NCBI RefSeq assembly: GCF_002014825.1
Contig: NZ_MUYU01000023.1
Location: forward strand, 1 to 36,781
Direction of reading: 5' to 3'
Length of the DNA: 36,781 nt
From: Moraxella pluranimalium
GTDB taxonomy: Bacteria; Pseudomonadota; Gammaproteobacteria; Pseudomonadales; Moraxellaceae
Shown here: in pieces, positions 25,665 through 33,188 of the stretch
Layout: each line of letters opens with the position of its first letter
Position numbering within the stretch: the first letter of the stretch is position 1
Notes under the pieces: model-generated
What the model saw: the letters and a program-made list of their open reading frames with translations, nothing else
Database searches by the model: none
What the model was told of the DNA's origin: nothing
Made by a program: the position numbers and the translations under genes

Positions 25665-27595
25665 CACTCATCCGCCTTTGGCTTGGCATTGGATTTGCGA
25701 CTGCGACGACGCTTGGGCTTATCTGTATTATCATCGGCTGATGCGACTTTTTTGGCACTGCGTTTGGCTGCTGCTTGATTGACTTTGGACTCACCCTTGC
25801 CTAGACCTTTAGCACTTGAACCTTTGGCAGATTTGCTTGCTTTGGCAGTTTTTGCTTTATTGTGGTTTTTGATGCTTTCATCTTGCATGAGTAGCTTGGG
25901 CACGCTCACCTGCTGAATCGGGCGACGCTTTGGCACATCATCCATCACCACATCTGCCATCGCATCATCTTGTACTGCCACATCACTTTCGTTTAGCCCA
26001 GCTTCACGCTCAAGGATGGATAAGCTCGATGACAGCTTACGCTTACGATGGCGAGATGATGGGATATATGGCTCATCATTGGCAAGTAGCTTGGCAAAGT
26101 CTTCATCGCTATAACTCACCGTGGCAAACACGGGCACAGGCACCGACGGCAGGCTGCTTTGCTTATCAGCTTTAAGCAGTTCATCCGCACCTGCCACCAC
26201 AAATAACGGCTCGGGGCGTGTGGTAATCGGTCGATCATCATGACGCAGTGACAGCTCTTTTAGTTGCTCAAGCTCAAGGCTCTTGGCATCTTTTGCCATG
26301 CGATCACGACGACGACCGCGTTTGGGTGCATTTGCCCCATTGGCAAAGTCTTCGATCATCCAAGCTTTGTCAGCAGCCGAAGCCTCTTGATAAGCTTGCC
26401 ACCATGCACCCATGCCATTGGTCGGCTCGGATAAAGGATGGTTGTCATGACTTTCTCTTAATACCAGAAAATCAAACGCCGCTCGAAACTTCGGTAACCG
26501 CTCAAGATTGGCGATGTCTTTGATGCGTGGATTGACAAGCTTTGGCTGCAGTATCCAAATATCACTGATAAACTGCTCGGCAAATTTTGGAATCGCGGTC
26601 TTGATGCGCTGGGCATCGATGGTTTTTTCGGCAGCTTTTAGCTGCGCTTCATAAAATGGCAGTCCACGCTTTTTGTATTTGGATAATTGGTGCAGATAAT
26701 TTTCCCATAGTAGCGCCGCATAAAAGAACGCAGGATTGACCCCTTTGCCATCCGCCACACGGCGATCGGTATTGATCGCTACCGCCATCATCAGTGCTGA
26801 CGGCTCATTTGGCGCATATGCCATCAGGCTGCCCATCGCCCCATGCTCAAACAAGAGTGGCAATAATGGCGTAAGATAGCCACCGCCAAACATCTTTTGG
26901 GTTTCGTCATACAAACGATGTGCCGACACCTGCTCAAGCAGTGTCCAGTTATCCGCACAAAACTGCTTGGCAAGCGCATCATCAAACTCAAAGCCCAATT
27001 TTGCCTTGAATCGCAAAGCTCTAAGCAGACGCACTGGATCTTCTTCGATACGCACTTTGGCATCGCCCAGCAGTCTTAGGGTGCGACTGTTAATGTCATC
27101 AAGCGCGTCGCAAAAGTCCAGCACTTCGCCCTTGATTGGCTGATAATACAAGGCATTGATACTAAAATCTCGGCGTGCAAAATCCTGCTCAATATCACCC
27201 CAGACATTATCTCGGGTAATCATGCCCTCATCCGTGGTGTGCGTGTCATCCTTGGGCGGCGCACGAAAAGTCGCCACCTCAATCATCTCACGACCCGAAT
27301 ACACATGGGCAAGCTGAAAACGACGCCCGATAATACGGCATCGACCGCCAAAAATCGCCTTGATTTCATGGGGGCGAGCATCCGTCACCGCATCAAAATC
27401 TTTGGGCGCAAGACCAAGCAAGCTATCACGCACACCGCCACCGACGATATACGCTTCAAAGCCTGCTTTATTGAGTGTGCCGACCACTTCGACGATGCTA
27501 TGTGGCAAACTGCCCTTTTGTAATTGCAGTGATTTTGCCGAATGTGTGGTGCGAGTGATTTTCTTTTGTTTTGGCTTTTTAGGCGATCTGCCCAT
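25664..27595 (-). CDS. pcnB: PcnB, poly(A) polymerase I
   Basis: A 643-residue nucleotidyltransferase that adds poly(A) tails to RNA and promotes decay. The catalytic motif IVGGGVRDSLLG (50-61) is followed by Asp66 and Asp68 in KDFDAVTDA, then RRFQLAHVY, DFARRDFSINALYY and EEDPVRLLRALRFKAKLGF. It is about 180 residues longer than E. coli PcnB because of a C-terminal extension from about residue 520: low-complexity, very basic (KRRPIQQV; repeated Lys-Ala-Ser; KPKRRRSRKSNAKPKADE) and likely disordered. AAGGAG lies seven bases before the ATG. Confidence 0.95.
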   Translation of the reverse strand: MGRSPKKPKQKKITRTTHSAKSLQLQKGSLPHSIVEVVGTLNKAGFEAYIVGGGVRDSLLGLAPKDFDAVTDARPHEIKAIFGGRCRIIGRRFQLAHVYSGREMIEVATFRAPPKDDTHTTDEGMITRDNVWGDIEQDFARRDFSINALYYQPIKGEVLDFCDALDDINSRTLRLLGDAKVRIEEDPVRLLRALRFKAKLGFEFDDALAKQFCADNWTLLEQVSAHRLYDETQKMFGGGYLTPLLPLLFEHGAMGSLMAYAPNEPSALMMAVAINTDRRVADGKGVNPAFFYAALLWENYLHQLSKYKKRGLPFYEAQLKAAEKTIDAQRIKTAIPKFAEQFISDIWILQPKLVNPRIKDIANLERLPKFRAAFDFLVLRESHDNHPLSEPTNGMGAWWQAYQEASAADKAWMIEDFANGANAPKRGRRRDRMAKDAKSLELEQLKELSLRHDDRPITTRPEPLFVVAGADELLKADKQSSLPSVPVPVFATVSYSDEDFAKLLANDEPYIPSSRHRKRKLSSSLSILEREAGLNESDVAVQDDAMADVVMDDVPKRRPIQQVSVPKLLMQDESIKNHNKAKTAKASKSAKGSSAKGLGKGESKVNQAAAKRSAKKVASADDNTDKPKRRRSRKSNAKPKADE

Positions 27596-27658
27596 GCCTA
27601 CTCCTTGAATGATGGGGTGTAGCCCCTACAACTTATCTTACTAAACCCTTTATTTTAA

Positions 27659-27679
27659 CGCTTTTGACCCAAAAAAGCG
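27659..27679 (-). terminator. Possible weak terminator after comEA
   Basis: CGCTTTT pairs with AAAAGCG around a 7-base spacer, about 110 bases after the comEA stop in the 27596-27788 gap. The downstream sequence is only partly T-rich, so this is tentative. Confidence 0.3.
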
Positions 27680-27788
27680 AATAAAAAAGGCGTAAAATGG
27701 CGCATCTTGATGGCTTTTGGTCGCTTTTGATGCCTTGTGGTGATTTTTTAGGGTTGTTTGGCAAGGTTTATAAGGCTTTACGGACAAG

Positions 27789-28130
27789 TCAGTCCATCAC
27801 CGATAGCCGATGGCGATTTTTATCAATGGTTACCTTGCCAATGCCTTTGACTTTGGCGAGCTCATCCACCGAACCAAAGCGACCGTGCCGAGCTCGATAC
27901 TCAATAATCGCCGCCGCACTGGCATGACCAATTCCTGATAAGCTGACAAGGCTTGCCGCACTTGCGGTATTGATATTCACCACGCCTGCTTGGGCTTGCC
28001 GCTCTTGTTTGACAAGCACTTGATAAGCACTGATGGCATCAGGATAGCATTGCTTGGGTGTGCTTGTATCCGACCATGACTGATGAGTGATACTTAATAA
28101 TATCAGTATTGATAACGCTTGGTGTTTCAT
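27789..28130 (-). CDS. comEA: ComEA-like secreted helix-hairpin-helix DNA-binding protein
   Basis: A 113-residue protein. Residues 1-20 (MKHQALSILILLSITHQSWS) form a Sec signal peptide. The C-terminal ComEA module has VNINTASAASLVSLSGIGHASAAAIIEYR and then VDELAKVKGIGKVTIDKNRHRL, the paired hairpins that bind DNA backbone. ComEA is the periplasmic DNA receptor of natural transformation. The start is the ATG at 28130, with AAGGA six bases upstream; the longer GTG frame would read into mazG. It overlaps the mazG stop as TGATG, so expression is coupled to mazG. Confidence 0.9.
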   Translation of the reverse strand: MKHQALSILILLSITHQSWSDTSTPKQCYPDAISAYQVLVKQERQAQAGVVNINTASAASLVSLSGIGHASAAAIIEYRARHGRFGSVDELAKVKGIGKVTIDKNRHRLSVMD

Positions 28131-28933
28131 CACAGTCCTTGTGATTTTGCCAAATCCCACAGCCGATCCATCTCATCGAGCGTGGCATCATCTACGGTTT
28201 TGCCATCATTGGCTAGTGTATCAATGATAAAGCCAAAGCGACGACGGAATTTTGCCACCGCTCCCAAAGTCGCCATCTCGCTATTGATGCCAAGCTTGCG
28301 AGCGACATTGACAAGACTCAAAAAACAATCGCCAATTTCATCATGAAGCCTTGATTTGTCAAGCTTGTCTGTCGGTAAATATTGACCATCAGCATCTTGA
28401 ATCAAGGCTTGTAATTCGCCAATCTCTTCATGTAGCTTTGCGATCGCACCATCGACATGATCCCAATCAAAGCCAACTTTGGCGGCTGTTTTTTGGATGT
28501 CTTGGGCTTGCATGAGACTACTGCCTGCTTTAACATCCAAGATACGGCGTGCAGGTTTGCCTTGATTTTCAAGCTGTTTAATCTCATCCCAGCGACGCTT
28601 GACATCTTCGTCAGTTTTTAGATTTTCTTTATCAAAGACATGGGGGTGGCGACGGATTAATTTGGTCATTAGCGTCTCAATAACATCACCAAAATCAAAT
28701 TTGCCCTGCTCTTGGTACAGATGCGCATGGAACACCACCTGTAGCAGCACATCGCCAAGCTCGCCTTTGATGTCATCGATATCGCCCAGATTGACCGATT
28801 CAACCAGCTCATAAGCTTCTTCGATGACATACGGTGTCAGGCTTTGGTTGGTCTGCTTGGCATCCCACGGGCAGTCGCATCGTAGGCGTGCCATCAGGGC
28901 GAGTAGGTCGGCAATGTCTCGGCTTGGGGTCAT
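28130..28933 (-). CDS. mazG: MazG, nucleoside triphosphate pyrophosphohydrolase
   Basis: A 267-residue MazG that hydrolyses NTPs and dNTPs to monophosphates and removes damaged nucleotides. RLRCDCPWDAKQTNQSL (17-32) and YVIEEAYELVES with Glu38, Glu39 and Glu42, then GELGDVLLQVVFHA with Glu58 and Asp61, form the Mg-binding site. The second MazG repeat is present in the C-terminal half (LHEEIGDCFLSLVNVARKLG). AGGATA lies before the ATG. Its upstream region is where the 18-bp direct repeat and the inserted-looking module begin. Confidence 0.95.
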   Translation of the reverse strand: MTPSRDIADLLALMARLRCDCPWDAKQTNQSLTPYVIEEAYELVESVNLGDIDDIKGELGDVLLQVVFHAHLYQEQGKFDFGDVIETLMTKLIRRHPHVFDKENLKTDEDVKRRWDEIKQLENQGKPARRILDVKAGSSLMQAQDIQKTAAKVGFDWDHVDGAIAKLHEEIGELQALIQDADGQYLPTDKLDKSRLHDEIGDCFLSLVNVARKLGINSEMATLGAVAKFRRRFGFIIDTLANDGKTVDDATLDEMDRLWDLAKSQGL

Positions 28934-28949
28934 GTGATTATCCTAAAAT

Positions 28950-28967
28950 AAAACCATCGATGGGTAT
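28950..28967. repeat. 18-bp direct repeat, copy 1 (left edge of the PLD/LRR module)
   Basis: AAAACCATCGATGGGTAT, identical to 32038-32055 and in the same orientation. Here it lies between mazG and the PLD gene and overlaps the first base of the PLD stop codon. Confidence 0.85.
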
Positions 28968-30316
28968 TATAACATCTCTTCAAGTCGTACAATCTCATCT
29001 TGTAATTGCACCTTAACTTCTGAAAAATATTGCTGCCAATCATCAATTTGCATAATCTCTTGATAGCTTTCACTATCTTTAATTGCACAAATTTGCTGTT
29101 CAAGTTGAGCAATTTTTGCCTTTAGTGTTGCAATCTCAGCTTGCAATTCATCCTTTTGGTTGACTGTATCTGATTTAGCTTTAAAGACACCGTTTTGCAA
29201 TTGCTTCAAAATATTTTGCACTGCTTGCAAATCATTTTTCTCATAAGCACGATTAAGCTCAACAAAAATTTCTTGGGCTCGCTCTTTCATCTCATCACCA
29301 ACTCTATCGGGATGGCATATTTGGCTGGCTTTGCGATAAGCCTGTTTCAATGCTCTTTTTTCTTCATTGCTTAATTGAATAATTTGCTTTTCACGCTCTA
29401 GAATCGCCTGCTCTCGATAAGTTCGCTCATCTCGCTCTGCCTCACGGTATTCCTCTTCATTGCTCGCCAACTGCTTCTTAAGGAATAACAAGCGCTCAAT
29501 ACAATCACCCAGTGCTTCTGTATGAGCATGGTGAAAATCCGAAAGCAACTTTTCGAGTTCAGTTTTTTCTGTATCATAAGCCAACAATTGATGCTCTAGC
29601 TTTCGAATTTCAAACTTCAGTGCGGTCAATTCTGCATCAACAAACAAAGTGATCTGCTTATTTTTCTGAATGAACTCTTCAATCAGCTGTATTGCCTGAT
29701 GATACTGCTGCGCATGTAAACTTTGAATAATCAAATCCAATTCATCATGCTGATATGCTGCCAACTTATCTTGCTCTCTAGCAATATCCTCTTCGTCTTC
29801 TAGCAAAATGTAATTTTTTAAAATATCTAGCCGCCGAATAACTTTATTCAAATCAAAATCGACCGATTGTGCATTCTGCATTGAACCAAAATACATTTGA
29901 CGAAGTGCGACAAATTGATTGATAAATTGCCTCGCCAACACATCATCACCTTTGGTAATGATAATATTTTCATGATTCTTTTGAGCCTTATAACTCCAAT
30001 TGTATGAACCAGTTATCACTGTATAGCCATCAATCACACAGAATTTATTATGCATCAAATCCATATTGCCATCGCCAACCCGATAGATGGCAGACTTACC
30101 CAAATTGAGTTGCTCAAAATCAATGGCATTTTGGTTGATGTCATCGTTGGAAATCATCAGTTGTACTTTTACACCTGATTGTGCTTTTTGTAGCAAAGCA
30201 GCAAACAGTTCTCGGTGAGTAAACCAAGCAACTGCCACATAAATCTCTTGCTTGGCAGATTGGATTTCTGTTTGTATTCGTTCGGCGATATTAGAAAAGA
30301 GTGCTTCAGTTTGCAT
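28967..30316 (-). CDS. PLD-like/coiled-coil/J-domain protein, putative defence or stress protein
   Basis: A 449-residue cytoplasmic protein with an unusual domain order. Residues about 1-145 form a phospholipase-D-like domain with one HKD half-site, HNKFCVID (His89, Lys91, Asp96) followed by GSYNWS, the layout of dimeric PLD-superfamily nucleases. Residues about 150-315 are mostly charged helices, probably coiled coil. Residues about 314-370 resemble a J-domain with HPD at 335-337 (ICHPDRVGDE), which would recruit an Hsp70. A further coiled coil ends the protein. It starts 2 bases after the stop of the LRR gene, so the two are surely one unit. Nuclease activity is inferred from the motif; the biological role is not known. 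Confidence 0.8.
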   Translation of the reverse strand: MQTEALFSNIAERIQTEIQSAKQEIYVAVAWFTHRELFAALLQKAQSGVKVQLMISNDDINQNAIDFEQLNLGKSAIYRVGDGNMDLMHNKFCVIDGYTVITGSYNWSYKAQKNHENIIITKGDDVLARQFINQFVALRQMYFGSMQNAQSVDFDLNKVIRRLDILKNYILLEDEEDIAREQDKLAAYQHDELDLIIQSLHAQQYHQAIQLIEEFIQKNKQITLFVDAELTALKFEIRKLEHQLLAYDTEKTELEKLLSDFHHAHTEALGDCIERLLFLKKQLASNEEEYREAERDERTYREQAILEREKQIIQLSNEEKRALKQAYRKASQICHPDRVGDEMKERAQEIFVELNRAYEKNDLQAVQNILKQLQNGVFKAKSDTVNQKDELQAEIATLKAKIAQLEQQICAIKDSESYQEIMQIDDWQQYFSEVKVQLQDEIVRLEEML

Positions 30317-30318
30317 GG

Positions 30319-31584
30319 TTAAGCATCCTCACTCCAAATTCGACCATAGAAAATAATTGTTTCAATCGCATTTGGCGGATAATAATCGCCAAAATAAATA
30401 GTGCAATTTGGCAATAAAGCACTCAGTTGATCGATTTGCCATTGACTGATTGGATTATCATTTAAAACCAAATCTGTTAATTTTGTGAGTCCTGCCAATG
30501 AAGTCACATTGGTAATTTGGTTTGACCTAAGATCCAAAAACTCCAAATCCACCAAACCTGTCAAGCTTTCAACATTAGTGATATTATTTTTGCCCAAGCT
30601 TAGCAATCTTAAATTTTTTAGGTTTTTCAAGGGGAGAATATTGGAAATATTATTTGAAAACGCCTTTAGAACTTCAAGACTGCTTAGGTCTTGTAAGCAA
30701 GATATTTCAGAAATATGATTAAAACTACAATCAAATTCTTTTAGGTTATAACAGTTAATTTTGGACAGCCGCTCAAGATTTGACAATCCATTCCCACGAA
30801 TATTTAATGCTTCCGGCTTGGCTAAGTCCGATAAAATAACTCCGCCCCAGTTAAAGTCAGAACAAAACTCAATTTCCAAAGTTTCAAGATAATGCATCTT
30901 TTCAAGATTTAAATAAGAAATAGATTTAGCATACCCCACGCTTAAATAAACCAAATTGTTTAGATTTTCAAGACATGAAAAATCTGAAATATTTTCAGCA
31001 GTAAATTCAAGTGATTTTAGGCTTGTCAATTGTGCCAAAGGGCTAATATCATAGAGATTTTGACCACCAAAAATCAAATTCTCCAAGAGACTTAAATTGT
31101 TAAGACATGAGATATCCTTGACATCCCAAGCATTCCAAAATGCACCACTCCCCACATAAGCCGCTAGCTCAAGATGTTTTAATTTTGGTAAGGCTCTAAT
31201 AAAATTTAAGTCTAAAAAACCTTCGGGATTTGCAAAACATAATTCTTGCAAACTTTGTAAATAATGCAGGCATCTTGCACTTTCTGAGATATCAGATGGG
31301 GCATCATAAATTAACAACGATGTTTCGGCAACCAAAGCATCCAATATCTCTCGCATTCTCTGCTTGTCATGCTCAACCTCCAATATATCCTCATTCCAAT
31401 CCAGATATGATCGAGTTAGCTTCCGCTTCCATTCCTCTGTAAGACCACTCCACCAGCGCCAATGTTGCTCAAAAGGATCGATATTTGCCAATAGTTTATT
31501 GGCAATGGATAGACTGGTACTTACTCTAGATAGGGCGATTTGTGTATCAGCGGTTGTTAATGTTGGTAGATTTTGTTTGGTCAT
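30319..31584 (-). CDS. Cytoplasmic leucine-rich-repeat protein
   Basis: A 421-residue protein. The first 130 residues are not LRR (ALSRVSTSLSIANKLLANIDPFEQHWRWW, then a Trp- and charge-rich region). From about 130 to 400 there are around nine or ten LRRs of the internalin-like type, for example LPKLKHLELAAY, LTSLKSLEFTAENISD, LSSLEVLKAFSNNISNI and LVDLEFLDLRSNQITNV. There is no signal peptide or membrane anchor, so it probably acts in the cytoplasm as a recognition or scaffold protein. It is coupled to the PLD/J-domain gene (2-base gap), which suggests the LRR part senses or binds something for that effector. AAAGGA precedes the ATG. Confidence 0.85.
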   Translation of the reverse strand: MTKQNLPTLTTADTQIALSRVSTSLSIANKLLANIDPFEQHWRWWSGLTEEWKRKLTRSYLDWNEDILEVEHDKQRMREILDALVAETSLLIYDAPSDISESARCLHYLQSLQELCFANPEGFLDLNFIRALPKLKHLELAAYVGSGAFWNAWDVKDISCLNNLSLLENLIFGGQNLYDISPLAQLTSLKSLEFTAENISDFSCLENLNNLVYLSVGYAKSISYLNLEKMHYLETLEIEFCSDFNWGGVILSDLAKPEALNIRGNGLSNLERLSKINCYNLKEFDCSFNHISEISCLQDLSSLEVLKAFSNNISNILPLKNLKNLRLLSLGKNNITNVESLTGLVDLEFLDLRSNQITNVTSLAGLTKLTDLVLNDNPISQWQIDQLSALLPNCTIYFGDYYPPNAIETIIFYGRIWSEDA

Positions 31585-31620
31585 GACAAATCCTTTATAC
31601 TAATTTTTTTCACCCAGTTT

Positions 31621-31638
31621 GTTTATGTTAAGATAAAC
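31621..31638. promoter_or_regulatory. Inverted repeat in the divergent LRR / small-gene promoter region
   Basis: GTTTAT and ATAAAC flank a 6-base spacer in the 83-base gap between the divergent genes starting at 31584 and 31668. It is a candidate operator for coordinate control of the module. Confidence 0.35.
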
Positions 31639-31667
31639 GACTAATAAACCCAATTAGGAGGTAAAAT

Positions 31668-32021
31668 ATGAAATTTGATCTGCAACACAAAACAAATATC
31701 AGTGTACTACATTGCATCATTAATGCAAAACCATCATCATCGCCAGATACATGTGTGCAATACAGACCCGATAGTTTTAATTTATGTGAAACTTATAAAA
31801 ATGCGATCAGTCATATTAATTCAAATACTAATCAAATCACAAATCAAAGAATCACACTTGAAATCACAATATTGAATTATCCCGATGATACGCAAATTCT
31901 TGTTGAACAGGAAAAGAGTGCCTTAAATTCACTCCCTGAGGATAGCAAGCTTTTTAAAATATTTTCTCAAATTGCTATCAAAGTCGAAGATACTACATAT
32001 ATCATCTATGGGCAAGAATAA
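31668..32021 (+). CDS. Unknown 117-residue protein, divergent from the LRR gene
   Basis: I do not recognise this protein. It has an unusually good ribosome binding site, AGGAGG at 31656-31661, and a normal ATG, which supports real translation. The sequence is polar, Asn- and Ser-rich, with beta-prone segments (RITLEITILNYPDD; FSQIAIKVEDTTYIIYGQE) and no signal peptide or membrane helix. It lies inside the 18-bp direct repeats with the LRR and PLD genes, so it may be a regulator, inhibitor or immunity partner of that pair, but nothing in the sequence shows this. A terminator follows its stop. Confidence 0.65.
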   Translation: MKFDLQHKTNISVLHCIINAKPSSSPDTCVQYRPDSFNLCETYKNAISHINSNTNQITNQRITLEITILNYPDDTQILVEQEKSALNSLPEDSKLFKIFSQIAIKVEDTTYIIYGQE

Positions 32022-32037
32022 ATGTGATTTAAAGTAC

Positions 32038-32055
32038 AAAACCATCGATGGGTAT
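32038..32055. repeat. 18-bp direct repeat, copy 2 (right edge of the PLD/LRR module)
   Basis: Identical to 28950-28967. Here it forms one arm of the terminator between the 117-residue gene and cysK. Confidence 0.85.
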
Positions 32056-32078
32056 GATACCACAATCGATGGTTTTTT
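32038..32078 (+). terminator. Bidirectional terminator between the small gene and cysK
   Basis: AAAACCATCGAT pairs with ATCGATGGTTTT, with a smaller inverted repeat (GGTATGATACC) in the loop. On the plus strand it ends in TTTTTT; on the minus strand it runs into TTTTG, so it can serve both convergent genes. Confidence 0.8.
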
Positions 32079-32098
32079 GAGCGTTTTGCCTTGGCGGA

Positions 32099-33028
32099 TT
32101 ATTGTGCCAAATCTGCAAACAATGCGGTCGATAAATAACGCTCGCCTGATGATGGGATAATCACCACAATCAGCTTGCCTGCGTTTTCATCACGAGCCGC
32201 TAGCTCCAGTGCCGCCTTCACTGCCGCACCTGACGAGATACCAACAAGCAGACCTTCTTTGACAGCCAATTCACGAGCTACCTTAAAGGCATCGTCATTG
32301 GCAACAGTCACGACTTCATCATAAATCTCGGTGTTTAGCACTGCTGGCACAAAGCCTGCACCGATGCCTTGGATTGGGTGTGGGCCTTTTTGACCGCCTG
32401 AGAGCACTGGCGATGCTTGTGGCTCGACGGCAACGACTTGTACGCTGTCTTTTTTGGCTTTCAACACTTCGCCAACACCTGTAATCGTACCGCCCGTACC
32501 CACGCCTGCGACCAAGATATCCACTTGTCCATCGGTGTCGTTCCAAATCTCTTGGGCGGTGGTGTCACGATGCACTTGCGGATTGGCAAGGTTGTCAAAT
32601 TGGCGTGGCATAAAGTAGCCATCTTGCGCTGCTAGCTCATTGGCTTTGGCAATCGCACCGCCCATCCCTTCGGCAGCAGGTGTCAAGACAAGCTCAGCAC
32701 CATAAGCACGCAGCAGCGCACGACGCTCAAGGCTCATACTCTCAGGCATGGTGATGACAAGCTTATAGCCACGAGCGGCGCAGATGAGCGCAAGACCGAT
32801 GCCTGTGTTGCCACTGGTCGCTTCGACGATGATGGTGTCTTTGGTGAGTTGACCTGATTTTTCGGCATCATCAATCATCGCAAGGGCGATACGGTCCTTG
32901 ACCGAGCTTGCAGGGTTGAAATATTCAAGCTTGGCAACCACACGAGCCTTAAGCCCTGCCGTTAGGTTTGATAGCTCAACCAGCGGTGTGTTGCCAACGA
33001 GTTCGGTGATATTTTTGGCGATTTTCAT
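32099..33028 (-). CDS. cysK: CysK, O-acetylserine sulfhydrylase (cysteine synthase A)
   Basis: A 309-residue PLP enzyme that makes cysteine from O-acetylserine and sulfide. PLP Lys44 lies in [25 protein letters not shown] binds the substrate carboxylate; [10 protein letters not shown] holds the PLP phosphate; and [14 protein letters not shown] favours the CysK type over CysM. The start is the ATG at 33028, with AGGGAG upstream; the longer frame to 33094 is not supported. TTGTCA followed by TATGCT or TAATAG near 33053-33080 may be its promoter and would fall partly in the 50-bp repeat. Confidence 0.94.
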   Translation of the reverse strand: MKIAKNITELVGNTPLVELSNLTAGLKARVVAKLEYFNPASSVKDRIALAMIDDAEKSGQLTKDTIIVEATSGNTGIGLALICAARGYKLVITMPESMSLERRALLRAYGAELVLTPAAEGMGGAIAKANELAAQDGYFMPRQFDNLANPQVHRDTTAQEIWNDTDGQVDILVAGVGTGGTITGVGEVLKAKKDSVQVVAVEPQASPVLSGGQKGPHPIQGIGAGFVPAVLNTEIYDEVVTVANDDAFKVARELAVKEGLLVGISSGAAVKAALELAARDENAGKLIVVIIPSSGERYLSTALFADLAQ

Positions 33029-33072
33029 AAAAAACTCCCTAGATGTGATTATTGTGCTATTAGCATAGCAAA

Positions 33073-33122
33073 TTTTTTGACAATTTACCGCCAAATTCTT
33101 AGTCCAAAAATTGATAAACTTA
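33073..33122. repeat. 50-bp direct repeat, copy 1
   Basis: Matches 35120-35169 in the same orientation with two mismatches by eye. The core reads ACCGCCAAATTCTTAGTCC. This copy lies upstream of cysK. Confidence 0.9.
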
Positions 33123-33188
33123 GGTCAGATTTGAAATAACAAACTGGTATTCACAAATATAAAGATACGCCATCAAGTCATCATTAAT

